A program made the translations under genes and the position numbers. 64,000 bases of DNA from an uncultured Acidocella sp. (GTDB lineage: Bacteria > Pseudomonadota > Alphaproteobacteria > Acetobacterales > Acetobacteraceae). Where the stretch lies: the NCBI RefSeq assembly GCF_946222605.1, contig NZ_CAMIIE010000007.1:1-64000 (forward strand), read 5' to 3'. Numbering within the stretch: the stretch's first letter is position 1; each line of letters opens with the position of its first letter. Below the pieces are notes generated by a model that searched no databases, was not told where the DNA came from, and saw only the letters and a program-made list of their open reading frames with translations. Of the stretch, positions 26,020 through 34,387 are shown piece after piece.

Positions 26020-27753
26020 TTACCTCATTTCCTCAACCGGCGTGACGCCGAGCACGGCCAGGGCCGAGCGAAGCACGATGGCGGTGGCCGCCACAAGCCC
26101 GATGCGCGCCGCCGTCTCCGCCGGCTTATCCTCCTGCAGGAAGCGCAAGGCGGCATTGTCGCGCCCGGCATTCCACAAAGCGTGGAAATCCGAGGCCAGA
26201 TCATACAGGAAAAACGCCACGCGATGCGGCTCGCGCGCTTCCGCCGCCTGCTCGACCAGACGCGGCCAGGTGATCAGCCGGCGCAGCAGCGCCTGCTCTT
26301 CCGGCGCTGTGAGGGTGGAGAAATCCGCCTCGGCCGACGGCGCGGCGGCGGCGCGCAGCACCGAGCGCGCCCGCGCATGCGCGTATTGTACGTAGAAAAC
26401 CGGGTTTTCGCGGGTCTGGGCGACGGCAGCGTTGAGATCGAACTCCATCTGCGCGTCGGATTTGCGCATCAGCATCAGGAAACGCACCGCATTCGGCCCG
26501 ACCTCGTCGATCAGATCCCGCAGCTCGACAAAGGTGCCGGCGCGCTTGGACATTTTGACCGGCTCGCCATCCTTCATCACCTTGACGATCTGGCAGAGCA
26601 CCACATCCAGCCGCCCGCCGGAGAGCGCCTTCACCGCCGCCTGCATCCGCTTCACATAGCCGCCATGGTCGGCACCCAGCACGTCGATCAGATCGGCCTG
26701 CGGGCCACGGATGATCTTGTCGTTATGGTAGGCGATGTCGTTGGCGAAATAAGTGTAGCTGCCGTCGGATTTGGAGACCGGGCGGTCCACGTCGTCGCCA
26801 TATTCGGTTGAGCGGAACAGCTCCTGCTCGCGCGGCTCCCAATCCTCGGGCGTCTTGCCCTTGGGCGGCTCCAGAATGCCGCGATAGATCAGGCCTTTTT
26901 CGCGCAGCGCATCCAGCCCGCGCTCCACCCCGCCATTCTCGACCAGCGCGCGTTCGGAGGAGAACACGTCATGGCGCACGCCCAAGGCGGCCAGATCCTC
27001 GCGGATCATGCTCATCATGTGCTCGATGGCGAAATCGCGGAACAGCTCCAGCCATGCGGCTTCCGGCGCCTCGGCGTAGATCTCGCCATATTTTTCCGCC
27101 AGCGCCTGGCCGATGGGGATGAGATAGGCGCCGCCATATTGCATGCCGCCGGGCACGGTTTCGATATAAGCCTCCGGCGAACGGCCAAGCGCCTCTAGAT
27201 ACCGGACATAGCTTGAGCGGGCCAAAGCCTGCACCTGCGCCCCGGCATCGTTGACGTAATATTCCTTGACCACATCATGCCCGGCCTTGCGCAACAGATT
27301 GGCCAGCGCATCGCCCACCACGGCCCCCCGGCAATGGCCGACATGCAGCGGCCCGGTGGGGTTGGCGGAGACGTACTCGACATTGATCTTGCCCGGCCGC
27401 GCCGCGCCCTGGCCATAGGCTTCCTGGGCGGTGAGGATCACCGGGAGCTGTGCCAGCAGCAAGCCGGGCGAGAGGGTCAGATTGACGAAGCCCGGCCCGG
27501 CAGCCTCGGCCTTTTCGATGCCATGCTGGCCGCTGAGTGCTGCCACCAGCCCGGCGGCCAGCTCACGCGGGTTTTTGCCGGCCGGCTTGGCGGCGATCAT
27601 CGCGGCGTTGGTCGCCATATCGCCATGCGCGGCATCCTTGGTGGGGGTCACCTCCACCCGGGCCAGGATTTCGGGCGCCAAGCCCGGGGCCGATGTTTCA
27701 AGGGCGGCCAGCACCTTGCCGCGCAGCACGGCAAACAGATTTTCGTCTTGCAT
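26020..27753 (-). CDS. argS: Arginyl-tRNA synthetase
   Basis: This class I synthetase has about 577 residues. The N-terminal Arg-specific add-1 domain leads into the HIGH-type motif NPTGPLHVGHCRG near residue 125. A canonical KMSK-type motif is seen as VKMSKRAGTFVEL near residue 395. The C-terminal DALR domain ends with GVTPVEEMR. ATG 27753 is chosen over TTG 27765, which overlaps the dgt stop. It lies four bases upstream of the SPOR gene. Confidence 0.96.
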   Translation of the reverse strand: MQDENLFAVLRGKVLAALETSAPGLAPEILARVEVTPTKDAAHGDMATNAAMIAAKPAGKNPRELAAGLVAALSGQHGIEKAEAAGPGFVNLTLSPGLLLAQLPVILTAQEAYGQGAARPGKINVEYVSANPTGPLHVGHCRGAVVGDALANLLRKAGHDVVKEYYVNDAGAQVQALARSSYVRYLEALGRSPEAYIETVPGGMQYGGAYLIPIGQALAEKYGEIYAEAPEAAWLELFRDFAIEHMMSMIREDLAALGVRHDVFSSERALVENGGVERGLDALREKGLIYRGILEPPKGKTPEDWEPREQELFRSTEYGDDVDRPVSKSDGSYTYFANDIAYHNDKIIRGPQADLIDVLGADHGGYVKRMQAAVKALSGGRLDVVLCQIVKVMKDGEPVKMSKRAGTFVELRDLIDEVGPNAVRFLMLMRKSDAQMEFDLNAAVAQTRENPVFYVQYAHARARSVLRAAAAPSAEADFSTLTAPEEQALLRRLITWPRLVEQAAEAREPHRVAFFLYDLASDFHALWNAGRDNAALRFLQEDKPAETAARIGLVAATAIVLRSALAVLGVTPVEEMR

Positions 27754-27761
27754 CTTGTCTC

Positions 27762-28904
27762 TCAAGCGGGAACCGAAGGATCGGTCAAACGGGAAAACTC
27801 ATCCTGGGCGTAGCGGTCGGTCATGCCAGCCACATAGTCGCGCACGGTGGCGGCGGCTTCCGGGGTTTCCGGCTTGCCGGCGCGGGCACGCCAATCATCG
27901 GGCAGTAGCTCCGGGCGCTTCAACAGCAGGCTGCCCAAAGTGCGGGTGACGTGGCTGCATTTATAATTCATCCTGTTGAGCTTCCAATGCCGGTACATCC
28001 GGGCCATCAGGAAACGCTTCAGCGCCACATTGGCCTGGCGGATCTCCTCGGAGAAGCCGATCACCGCGCCGGCATGGGCGCGAATATCCGCGCAGGAGGT
28101 AGGGGCCAGCGCCTCCAGCCGGCGGCCGCTCTCGGCCAGCGTGTCATGCACCAGGCAATTGATCACGCGGCGGCTGAGCTCGGCGCGGATGCGCTGGGGC
28201 TGGTCGGTGAGCTTGCGGGCGTCGCGCAGCAGATCGCCGATCACCGGCAGTTCCAGAATATCCTCGAAGGCGAACAGCCCGGCGCGCAGCCCGTCGTCCA
28301 GATCATGGGTGTTATAGGCGATATCGTCGGAGAACGCCGCAATCTGCGCCTCGCCGGAGGTCTGGCGGGCGAGGTCCAGATCATGCGCTTCGTTGAAGGC
28401 GGCGATGGTCGGGGGCGGGTTTTTCAGCGGGCCGTTATGCTTGGCCAGCCCCTCCAGGCTTTCCCAGGTGAGGTTCAGCCCGTCGAACGCCGCGTAGCGA
28501 TATTCCAGCTGGGTGACGACGCGGAAGCTCTGGTCGTTATGGTCGAACCCGCCAAAATCCTTCAGCGCCTCGTCCAGCCCGGTCTCGCCGGCATGGCCGA
28601 AGGGTGGATGGCCGAGATCATGCGCCAAGGCCAGGCATTCGGTGAGGTCTTCATCGAAGCGCAGGGCACGGGCGATGGCGCGGGCGATCTGCGCCACTTC
28701 CAGGCTGTGGGTAAGCCTTGTGCGGTAGAAATCCCCCTCGCGGTTGATGAAGACCTGGGTTTTATATTGCAGCTTGCGGAAGGCCGAGCTGTGCACCACG
28801 CGGTCACGGTCGCGCTGAAAGGGGCTGCGCTCGTCCGAGCGCGCCTGGTCATGCACGCGGCCACGGCTTTCGCCTTCCTGCACGGCATAGGGGGCTTTCT
28901 CCAT
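27762..28904 (-). CDS. dgt: dGTP triphosphohydrolase-like HD-domain protein
   Basis: This 380-residue HD-domain phosphohydrolase has metal-binding segments TRLTHSLEVAQIARA near residue 62 and LAHDLGHPPFGHAGE near residue 93. The conserved SPFQRDRDRVVHSSAFRKLQ precedes them. It belongs to the deoxyguanosine-triphosphatase-like group that trims dNTP pools. ATG 28904 is preferred because the longer frame only adds bases shared with the divergent erpA promoter. It stands at the head of the minus-strand housekeeping run. Confidence 0.92.
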   Translation of the reverse strand: MEKAPYAVQEGESRGRVHDQARSDERSPFQRDRDRVVHSSAFRKLQYKTQVFINREGDFYRTRLTHSLEVAQIARAIARALRFDEDLTECLALAHDLGHPPFGHAGETGLDEALKDFGGFDHNDQSFRVVTQLEYRYAAFDGLNLTWESLEGLAKHNGPLKNPPPTIAAFNEAHDLDLARQTSGEAQIAAFSDDIAYNTHDLDDGLRAGLFAFEDILELPVIGDLLRDARKLTDQPQRIRAELSRRVINCLVHDTLAESGRRLEALAPTSCADIRAHAGAVIGFSEEIRQANVALKRFLMARMYRHWKLNRMNYKCSHVTRTLGSLLLKRPELLPDDWRARAGKPETPEAAATVRDYVAGMTDRYAQDEFSRLTDPSVPA

Positions 28905-28930
28905 GGGCAGGGCTTTAGAACAGCGTGGCC

Positions 28931-28960
28931 TTACCTCCAAGGGGGCGACGCGCTATATAA
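28931..28960 (+). promoter_or_regulatory. Candidate erpA promoter, leaderless type
   Basis: TATATAA (28954-28960) ends five bases before the ATG at 28966. A weak -35 (TTACCT, 28931-28936) lies 17 bases upstream of it. No Shine-Dalgarno sequence fits between the -10 box and the ATG. Confidence 0.45.
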
Positions 28961-28965
28961 GTACC

Positions 28966-29307
28966 ATGAACGACGTGATTGCCCCTTTCGCCATTTCCGC
29001 CTCCGCCGCCGCCCGGGTGGCGGAAATCCTGGCTGATGACCCCAGCGCGCAGGCCCTGCGGGTGGAGGTTCTGGCCGGTGGCTGCTCCGGCCTGCAATAT
29101 AAATTCGACCTGACCGCCGCCAGCGCCCCGGATGATCTGGTGCTGGAGCGCGACGGGGCGAAAGTGTTGGTGGACCCGGTGAGCCTGGATTTCCTGGCCG
29201 GGGCCGAGCTGGATTTCAAGGACAGCCTGATGGGCGCGCATTTCCTGGTGAAAAACCCGAATGCCACCGCCTCCTGCGGCTGCGGCACCTCTTTCTCGGT
29301 CGACTAA
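28966..29307 (+). CDS. erpA: A-type iron-sulfur carrier/insertion protein, ErpA-like
   Basis: This 113-residue HesB/IscA-fold protein has the three cluster-binding cysteines: Cys40 in GGCSGLQY and Cys104 and Cys106 in the C-terminal SCGCGTSFSV. It delivers Fe-S clusters to client proteins. ATG 28966 is chosen because the fold starts there; the upstream open frame is promoter sequence. It is divergent from dgt and followed nine bases later by xthA. A second A-type carrier, sufA, lies nearby at 30136. Confidence 0.93.
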   Translation: MNDVIAPFAISASAAARVAEILADDPSAQALRVEVLAGGCSGLQYKFDLTAASAPDDLVLERDGAKVLVDPVSLDFLAGAELDFKDSLMGAHFLVKNPNATASCGCGTSFSVD

Positions 29308-29316
29308 CCCCTCCCC

Positions 29317-30093
29317 GTGCTGAAAATCACCACATGGAATGTGAATTCCGTGCGCACGCGCGAGGCGCATGTCGCCTCGTTTCTGGAACGCGAACAGCCG
29401 GATTTCCTGCTGCTGCAGGAGATTAAGTGCGAGGAACACCAGTTTCCAGGGATGGCGTTCTCTGCCCTTGGCTATGAGGCGGAGATTGTCGGCCAGAAAT
29501 CCTATAATGGCGTCGCCATCCTGCATAAAGGCGGGGTGGAGGTGACGCATCGCCGCCTGCCCGGCATGGGCGAGGAGGATGCGCATTCACGCTTTGTCGA
29601 GGTGAAGGCCCAGGGAATGCGCATTGGCGGGCTGTATCTGCCAAATGGCAATTCCGGCGGTGAAGCGGGCTACCAGTACAAGCTGCACTGGATGGCGGCG
29701 TTGCGCGCGCACGCGGCGGCTCTGATGGCGGCGGATGAGGATTTCATCCTGGCCGGCGACTATAATGTCTGCCCGACCGACGCGGATTTCGCGCCGCGCG
29801 CGCTGCCGGCGAATGATGCGCTGATCCGCCCGGAGACCAGGGCGGCGTTTCATGCGCTGCTGCATACCGGGCTGACCGAGGCGGTGCGGGCCCTGCATCC
29901 GAAGGACACGCTTTATACGTTCTGGGATTATCAGGGCGGGGCGTGGGACAGGAATATCGGTCTGCGGATCGACCATGCGCTGCTCTCACCCAGGCTGGCG
30001 GAGCGGTTACAGCATGTGATTATTCACAAGAATGAGCGGGGCAAGACCCAGCCATCGGACCATGTGCCGGTATCGGTGATCCTGGGGGCATAA
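29317..30093 (+). CDS. xthA: Exodeoxyribonuclease III (AP endonuclease)
   Basis: This 258-residue exonuclease-endonuclease-phosphatase-fold enzyme repairs abasic sites. The N-terminal KITTWNVNSVRTR and metal ligand QEIKCEE are near residues 3-40. The active-site stretch GDYNVCPTD is near 148 and the C-terminal SDHVPV motif near 248. It starts with GTG nine bases after erpA. A stem-loop of the window's repeat family begins inside its stop codon. Confidence 0.94.
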   Translation: MLKITTWNVNSVRTREAHVASFLEREQPDFLLLQEIKCEEHQFPGMAFSALGYEAEIVGQKSYNGVAILHKGGVEVTHRRLPGMGEEDAHSRFVEVKAQGMRIGGLYLPNGNSGGEAGYQYKLHWMAALRAHAAALMAADEDFILAGDYNVCPTDADFAPRALPANDALIRPETRAAFHALLHTGLTEAVRALHPKDTLYTFWDYQGGAWDRNIGLRIDHALLSPRLAERLQHVIIHKNERGKTQPSDHVPVSVILGA

Positions 30094-30126
30094 ACGTTTT
30101 TTGGGGGCGTTTTTCAAAAACGCCCC
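30092..30126 (+). repeat. 3' stem-loop repeat, family 1, copy D
   Basis: The header AAACGTTTTTTGG overlaps the xthA stop. A perfect 11-bp stem follows (GGGGCGTTTTT at 30104-30114, AAAAACGCCCC at 30116-30126). It is nearly symmetrical, so it can serve both convergent genes, xthA and sufA. Confidence 0.8.
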
Positions 30127-30135
30127 ATCTCTTCC

Positions 30136-30504
30136 TTAAACGTGAAAGCTCTCGCCGCAACCGCAGCGGCCCTTCTCGTTCGGGTTCTCGAAGGTGAAGC
30201 CACGCGTCAGCTTGTCTTCCTTGTAGTCCATCACGGTGCCGATCAGGAACAAGGTCGCCTTGCGGTCGACCAGCACGGTCAGATCCTGGCTCCTCACCAC
30301 CTCATCCGTGGCGGCGGGCGCTTCCACCCAGCCCATCTCGTAGGACATGCCCGAGCAGCCCTTGGTGCCGACGGAGATGCGCAGCAGCTTGCCCTTCTCG
30401 GCCCCGTCATAGAGCTTGCGCAGCCGGGCGGCGGCGGCATCGCTCAGCGACATCAAAGGCGGCAGCTCGCGTTTTTTCGGCGCGGCGGTGTGGGTTACAT
30501 CCAT
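30136..30504 (-). CDS. sufA: A-type Fe-S carrier of the suf operon
   Basis: This 122-residue HesB/IscA-fold protein has Cys50 in KGCSGMSYEMG and Cys114/Cys116 in RCGCGESF. The GMSYEMGW segment is characteristic of SufA-like proteins and separates it from the ErpA copy. It is the last gene of the suf operon, nine bases after sufT. It accepts clusters from the SufBCD scaffold and transfers them on. Confidence 0.92.
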   Translation of the reverse strand: MDVTHTAAPKKRELPPLMSLSDAAAARLRKLYDGAEKGKLLRISVGTKGCSGMSYEMGWVEAPAATDEVVRSQDLTVLVDRKATLFLIGTVMDYKEDKLTRGFTFENPNEKGRCGCGESFHV

Positions 30505-30513
30505 GGCTTCACC

Positions 30514-30891
30514 TCAAAACATGTTCAGCATGAGCCGGGCTTCCTCGCTCATGCGGCTCTGGTCCCAGGCCGGATCCCAGACGGTATCGACCGTGATATC
30601 GCCGACCCCGTCAATCTGCGCGATGGCGTCACGCACCATCTCCGGCAGCTCCTGCGCGGACGGGCAGCCCGGCGCCGTCAGCGTCATCTCGACCTTCACA
30701 TTGCCATTATCGGCGATCTCGATCGCGTAGATCAGCCCCAGCTCGTAGATATTCACCGGAATTTCCGGATCATACACGGTGCAGATGGCGCCGATCACCG
30801 CTTCCTCCGAGACACGCGGCGGGCTTTCGCCGTCGGGCGTCCAGCTGGTCACCGGCTGCATCTGTTCGGGTTCGTGCTTCTCTTCAGTCAT
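30514..30891 (-). CDS. sufT: SufT-like MIP18/DUF59 family Fe-S maturation factor
   Basis: This protein of about 125 residues contains the DUF59 core with VYDPEIPVNIYELGLIY near residue 36 and the conserved TLTAPGCPSAQELP near residue 69. SufT proteins support Fe-S maturation, often under high demand. ATG 30891 overlaps the SufU stop by eight bases; a longer frame upstream is SufU-coding sequence. It is placed between sufU and sufA. Confidence 0.9.
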   Translation of the reverse strand: MTEEKHEPEQMQPVTSWTPDGESPPRVSEEAVIGAICTVYDPEIPVNIYELGLIYAIEIADNGNVKVEMTLTAPGCPSAQELPEMVRDAIAQIDGVGDITVDTVWDPAWDQSRMSEEARLMLNMF

Positions 30892-31309
30892 GGTCTCTGT
30901 CTCCCGCGCCGGGATCTCCGGCGAGGCTGGCTCTGAGGGCGCTCCAGGGGAGGGTCGCGCACCGAAGCCGGGAAGGATATTGCGCAATGCCTGCAAGCGC
31001 ATTCAGATCTCCCAATTCCGGGTTTTCCTGCCCGGTCTTAACGAGTTGCTCGAAACTCTCTGCTAATATGGCGATTTCACCGGCATTTTTGCCGGTGGCC
31101 GCATCGCACATCAGCTCCGCGCTGGCGGCAAGGATGGCGCAGCCCTGCGCCTCGTGCCGGTAGGCGGAGCCTACGCGGAAGATGCTGACCTGGTCTCCGC
31201 ACATGCGATTCTCCCCCGCCCCCATCGCATCGAACGCGGCCGGCCGGCCCGCATGGCGCGGGTGGCGGGCGCGGTCGAGCAGGAGGGAGTGGTAGAGCGC
31301 CTCGTTCAT
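30884..31309 (-). CDS. sufU: SufU/NifU-like scaffold or sulfur-transfer protein
   Basis: This 141-residue IscU-fold protein has its three conserved cysteines: NRMCGDQV near residue 37, GCAILAASAELMC near residue 56, and RLRCATLPWSAL near residue 116. That last motif matches SufU-type CATLxWxAL. SufU usually takes sulfur from SufS, and its gene directly follows sufS here, overlapping its stop by four bases. The C-terminal ending (GDPGAGDRDHD) is probably unstructured. Confidence 0.88.
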   Translation of the reverse strand: MNEALYHSLLLDRARHPRHAGRPAAFDAMGAGENRMCGDQVSIFRVGSAYRHEAQGCAILAASAELMCDAATGKNAGEIAILAESFEQLVKTGQENPELGDLNALAGIAQYPSRLRCATLPWSALRASLAGDPGAGDRDHD

Positions 31310-32544
31310 GCGAAAATCTTGCGCACCCGCTCAAGCCCGGTGGCCAGCGCGTCGATCTCCTCGGGCAGCGTGTACAGCCCGAAGGTGGCGCGCGCGGTGC
31401 TGGTCACACCCAGGCGGCCCATCAGCGGCTCGGCGCAATGATGCCCGGCGCGCACCGCGATGCCCTGGCGGTCCAGAAGTGTGGCGATATCATGCGCATG
31501 CGCATCCTTCATCACGAAGGAGATCACCCCGCCGCGATCCTGCGCGCTGCCGAGGATACGCAGCCCCTCGATCCGGCTCAGCGTGGCCAGCGCATGTTCG
31601 GTGAGGTGGCGCTCATGTTCGGCAATCGCGGCGAAGCCGACATTGCGGACATAATCGATGGCTGCCCCCAGCCCGATCGTCTCGATGATCGCCGGCGTGC
31701 CGGCCTCAAACCGATGCGGCGGCTTCGCCCAGGTCGATTTCTGATAGCCGACGCTGGCGATCATGTCGCCGCCGCCCATGAAAGGCGGCATCTCGGCCAG
31801 GATTTCGGGCTTCGCCCAGAGCACGCCGATGCCGGTGGGGCCGTAGAGCTTATGGCCGGAGAAGACGTAGAAATCAGCATCGATGGCGCGGACATCGACA
31901 GCGCGATGGACGATCGCCTGCGCCCCGTCCAGCATGAGCATAGCGCCGCGCTCATGCGCGAATTTCGCCAGGCGCTCGACCGGCGTGTAGGTGCCCAGCA
32001 CGTTGGACATATGGGTGAGCGAGAGCAGCTTCACCTTGCCGTCCGCAAACACCTGTTCCAGAGAATCCCAGTCCAGCTCACCGGAATCGGTGATTTTGAC
32101 GATGCGCAGCTCGGTGCCATGGGCATCGCGCAGCATCTGCCAGGGAACGAGATTGGCGTGATGCTCCATCTCGGACACCGCCACCGCATCGCCGGGCTTC
32201 AGCGCGCTGCGGCCCCAGGTGTAGGCGACGAGGTTCACACTTTCGGTGGCGTTGCGGGTGAAGACGATCTCATCGCGCGAGCCGGCATTGATCAGCTCCG
32301 CCACCTTGTCACGCACCGCCTCATAGGCATCCGAGGCTTTTTCGGACATGTAATGCAGGCCGCGATGGACATTGGCATATTGCTCTTCCACCACGAAGCG
32401 CATCGCCTCGATCACCTGTTTCGGTTTCTGCGCGGAGGCGCCGGAATCCAGAAACACGAAAGGCTTGCCATGCACTTTTTGCGACAGGATGGGAAAATCC
32501 TCACGCAGCTTGTGCACATCCAAAGGCTGGGTGGTGAGGCTCAT
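31306..32544 (-). CDS. sufS: Cysteine desulfurase of the SUF system
   Basis: This 412-residue PLP enzyme strips sulfur from cysteine for cluster assembly. The PLP-binding lysine lies in FSGHKLYGPTG near residue 230. The active-site cysteine is Cys370 in RAGHHCAEPL, typical of group II (SufS) enzymes. ATG 32544 overlaps the sufD stop (ATGA). Its order between sufD and sufU is standard for alphaproteobacterial suf operons. Confidence 0.96.
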   Translation of the reverse strand: MSLTTQPLDVHKLREDFPILSQKVHGKPFVFLDSGASAQKPKQVIEAMRFVVEEQYANVHRGLHYMSEKASDAYEAVRDKVAELINAGSRDEIVFTRNATESVNLVAYTWGRSALKPGDAVAVSEMEHHANLVPWQMLRDAHGTELRIVKITDSGELDWDSLEQVFADGKVKLLSLTHMSNVLGTYTPVERLAKFAHERGAMLMLDGAQAIVHRAVDVRAIDADFYVFSGHKLYGPTGIGVLWAKPEILAEMPPFMGGGDMIASVGYQKSTWAKPPHRFEAGTPAIIETIGLGAAIDYVRNVGFAAIAEHERHLTEHALATLSRIEGLRILGSAQDRGGVISFVMKDAHAHDIATLLDRQGIAVRAGHHCAEPLMGRLGVTSTARATFGLYTLPEEIDALATGLERVRKIFA

Positions 32545-33641
32545 TGCCTGCCCCACCAGCTTGCCAGCGCATCCTCGAACAACGCCTTGGAGGCATCGTG
32601 TGTGACCGGCTCCAGCGCTTCCTCAAGGAAGGCGCGGATCAGGATCTGCCGTGCATCCGCCTCGGGAATACCGCGCGAGCGCAGATAGAACACCTGCTCC
32701 TCATCCAGCGCGCCGATGGTGGCACCGTGCGAGCATTTCACGTCATCCGCGAAAATCTGCAGCTCGGGCTTGATGTCCATCTCCGCATCCGGGGAGAGCA
32801 GCAGCGCCTGGCTCATCTGGTAGCCATCGGTCTTCTGGGCGATCTGATCCACTTCGATCTTGCCCTGGAACACCCCGCGCGCCTTGCCGGCGAGGACGGA
32901 TTTCACCGTCTGACGCGACGGGCAGTTGGGCGCCTTGTGGCGGATGATGGTGGTGAAATCGCCATGCTGGCTGCCACCCAGAAGCTGGGCGGCGTTGAGA
33001 TGCGCCAGGGCCGTCTCGCCGGTGAGGTCCGCCTCGATCTCGGTGCGCGAAAGCTTCGCACCCAGGGTCAAGGTGAAATGCTCGTAGGCGGCGGCCTCGC
33101 CGATGCGCGCGCGGATGGAGGTGATGTTGAACGCCTCCAGACTTTCCTGCTGCAGGCGGAAATGCTGCAGCCTTGCATCTTGCGCAACATCGATATCGAA
33201 CAGCGCATTCTGCCAGTACACGCCTTCACCTTCGTCGATTTCGACGATGGTCAGCTTCGCCCCCTGCCCCAGCGTCACGCGATGGCGCGGGTGGAAGGCG
33301 AAAGGCGCGGCACCGGAGGCTTGCGAGATGAGCAGCACTTCGCCGGCATCAACCCCATCAGGCACCACGATATTGATGCCGTCCTTGGCATTCGCCGCAT
33401 TGATCAGCGCCATCGGCTGCGCGCCAACTTCCTGCACTGGCGCGAACGGCTTCGCGTAGGCGAAGGAGGTGGAGAGTGCCGCGTTCAGCGTGCCATTCAG
33501 GAACACGAAGCGCGGAAACGGCAGATCCGGCAATTCGGGTGCTGCCGCCATCGCCGGCGGGGCGCCGAATTCAGTGCTGGAAATCGGGCGCAGATCGGTA
33601 AAGCGCCAAGCCTCCAGCTTGCGGGTGGGAAGCGCCGTCAT
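32541..33641 (-). CDS. sufD: SufD, Fe-S scaffold complex subunit
   Basis: This 366-residue beta-helical protein pairs with SufB and SufC. The C-terminal landmark KCSHGATIGALDEEQVFYLRSRGI spans about residues 303-326, including the invariant SHGATxGxLD pattern. It begins two bases after sufC's stop and overlaps sufS. Confidence 0.95.
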   Translation of the reverse strand: MTALPTRKLEAWRFTDLRPISSTEFGAPPAMAAAPELPDLPFPRFVFLNGTLNAALSTSFAYAKPFAPVQEVGAQPMALINAANAKDGINIVVPDGVDAGEVLLISQASGAAPFAFHPRHRVTLGQGAKLTIVEIDEGEGVYWQNALFDIDVAQDARLQHFRLQQESLEAFNITSIRARIGEAAAYEHFTLTLGAKLSRTEIEADLTGETALAHLNAAQLLGGSQHGDFTTIIRHKAPNCPSRQTVKSVLAGKARGVFQGKIEVDQIAQKTDGYQMSQALLLSPDAEMDIKPELQIFADDVKCSHGATIGALDEEQVFYLRSRGIPEADARQILIRAFLEEALEPVTHDASKALFEDALASWWGRQ

Positions 33642-33643
33642 GC

Positions 33644-34387
33644 TCAGGCCGCTTCCAGCCCGGCATAGCCGCTGGCTTCCAGCTCCTTGGCCAGATCGGC
33701 CGGGCCGGAACGCACGATCTTCCCATTCGCCAGCACATGCACCACATCCGGCACGATATGGTCGAGCAGGCGCTGATAATGGGTGATGACCAGGGCAGAG
33801 AATTTTTCGCTGCGCAGCGCGTTCACGCCCTCGGCGACGATCTTCAGCGCATCGATATCCAGGCCGGAATCGGTCTCGTCCAGAATGGCCAGGCCCGGCT
33901 TCAGCAGCGCCATCTGCAGCATCTCATTGCGCTTCTTCTCACCGCCGGAGAAGCCGACATTGACGTTGCGCTTGAGGAAATCCTCTTTCATCGCCAGCTG
34001 CTTCACCGCGGCACGGGCCTGCTTCAGGAAAGCCACTGCATCCAGCTCTTCCTCACCACGCTTGCGGCGCACGGCGTTCAAAGCGGTGCGCAAGAAGTTG
34101 GCATTGCCCACACCAGGCAGTTCCACCGGATATTGGAAGGCCAGGAACAGCCCGGCGGCAGCGCGGTCTTCCGGCTCCATCTCCAGAATATTCTGGCCGT
34201 TATAAATCGCCTCGCCTTCCGTCACCTCATAGCCTTCGCGGCCGGAGAGCACGTAGGAAAGGGTGGATTTACCAGCGCCGTTCGGGCCCATGATGGCATG
34301 GATCTCGCCGTCCGGGATGGTCAGGCTCACACCTTTGAGGATTTCCGCATCGCCGATCCGCGCATGCAAATTCTTGATCTCGAGCAT
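33644..34387 (-). CDS. sufC: SufC, ABC-type ATPase of the SUF complex
   Basis: This 247-residue cytosolic ATPase has Walker A GPNGAGKST near residue 34, ABC signature SGGEKKRNEM near 146, and Walker B AILDETDSGLD near 170. These are typical of SufC rather than transport ATPases. It powers conformational change of SufBD. Its start shares one base with the sufB stop. Confidence 0.97.
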   Translation of the reverse strand: MLEIKNLHARIGDAEILKGVSLTIPDGEIHAIMGPNGAGKSTLSYVLSGREGYEVTEGEAIYNGQNILEMEPEDRAAAGLFLAFQYPVELPGVGNANFLRTALNAVRRKRGEEELDAVAFLKQARAAVKQLAMKEDFLKRNVNVGFSGGEKKRNEMLQMALLKPGLAILDETDSGLDIDALKIVAEGVNALRSEKFSALVITHYQRLLDHIVPDVVHVLANGKIVRSGPADLAKELEASGYAGLEAA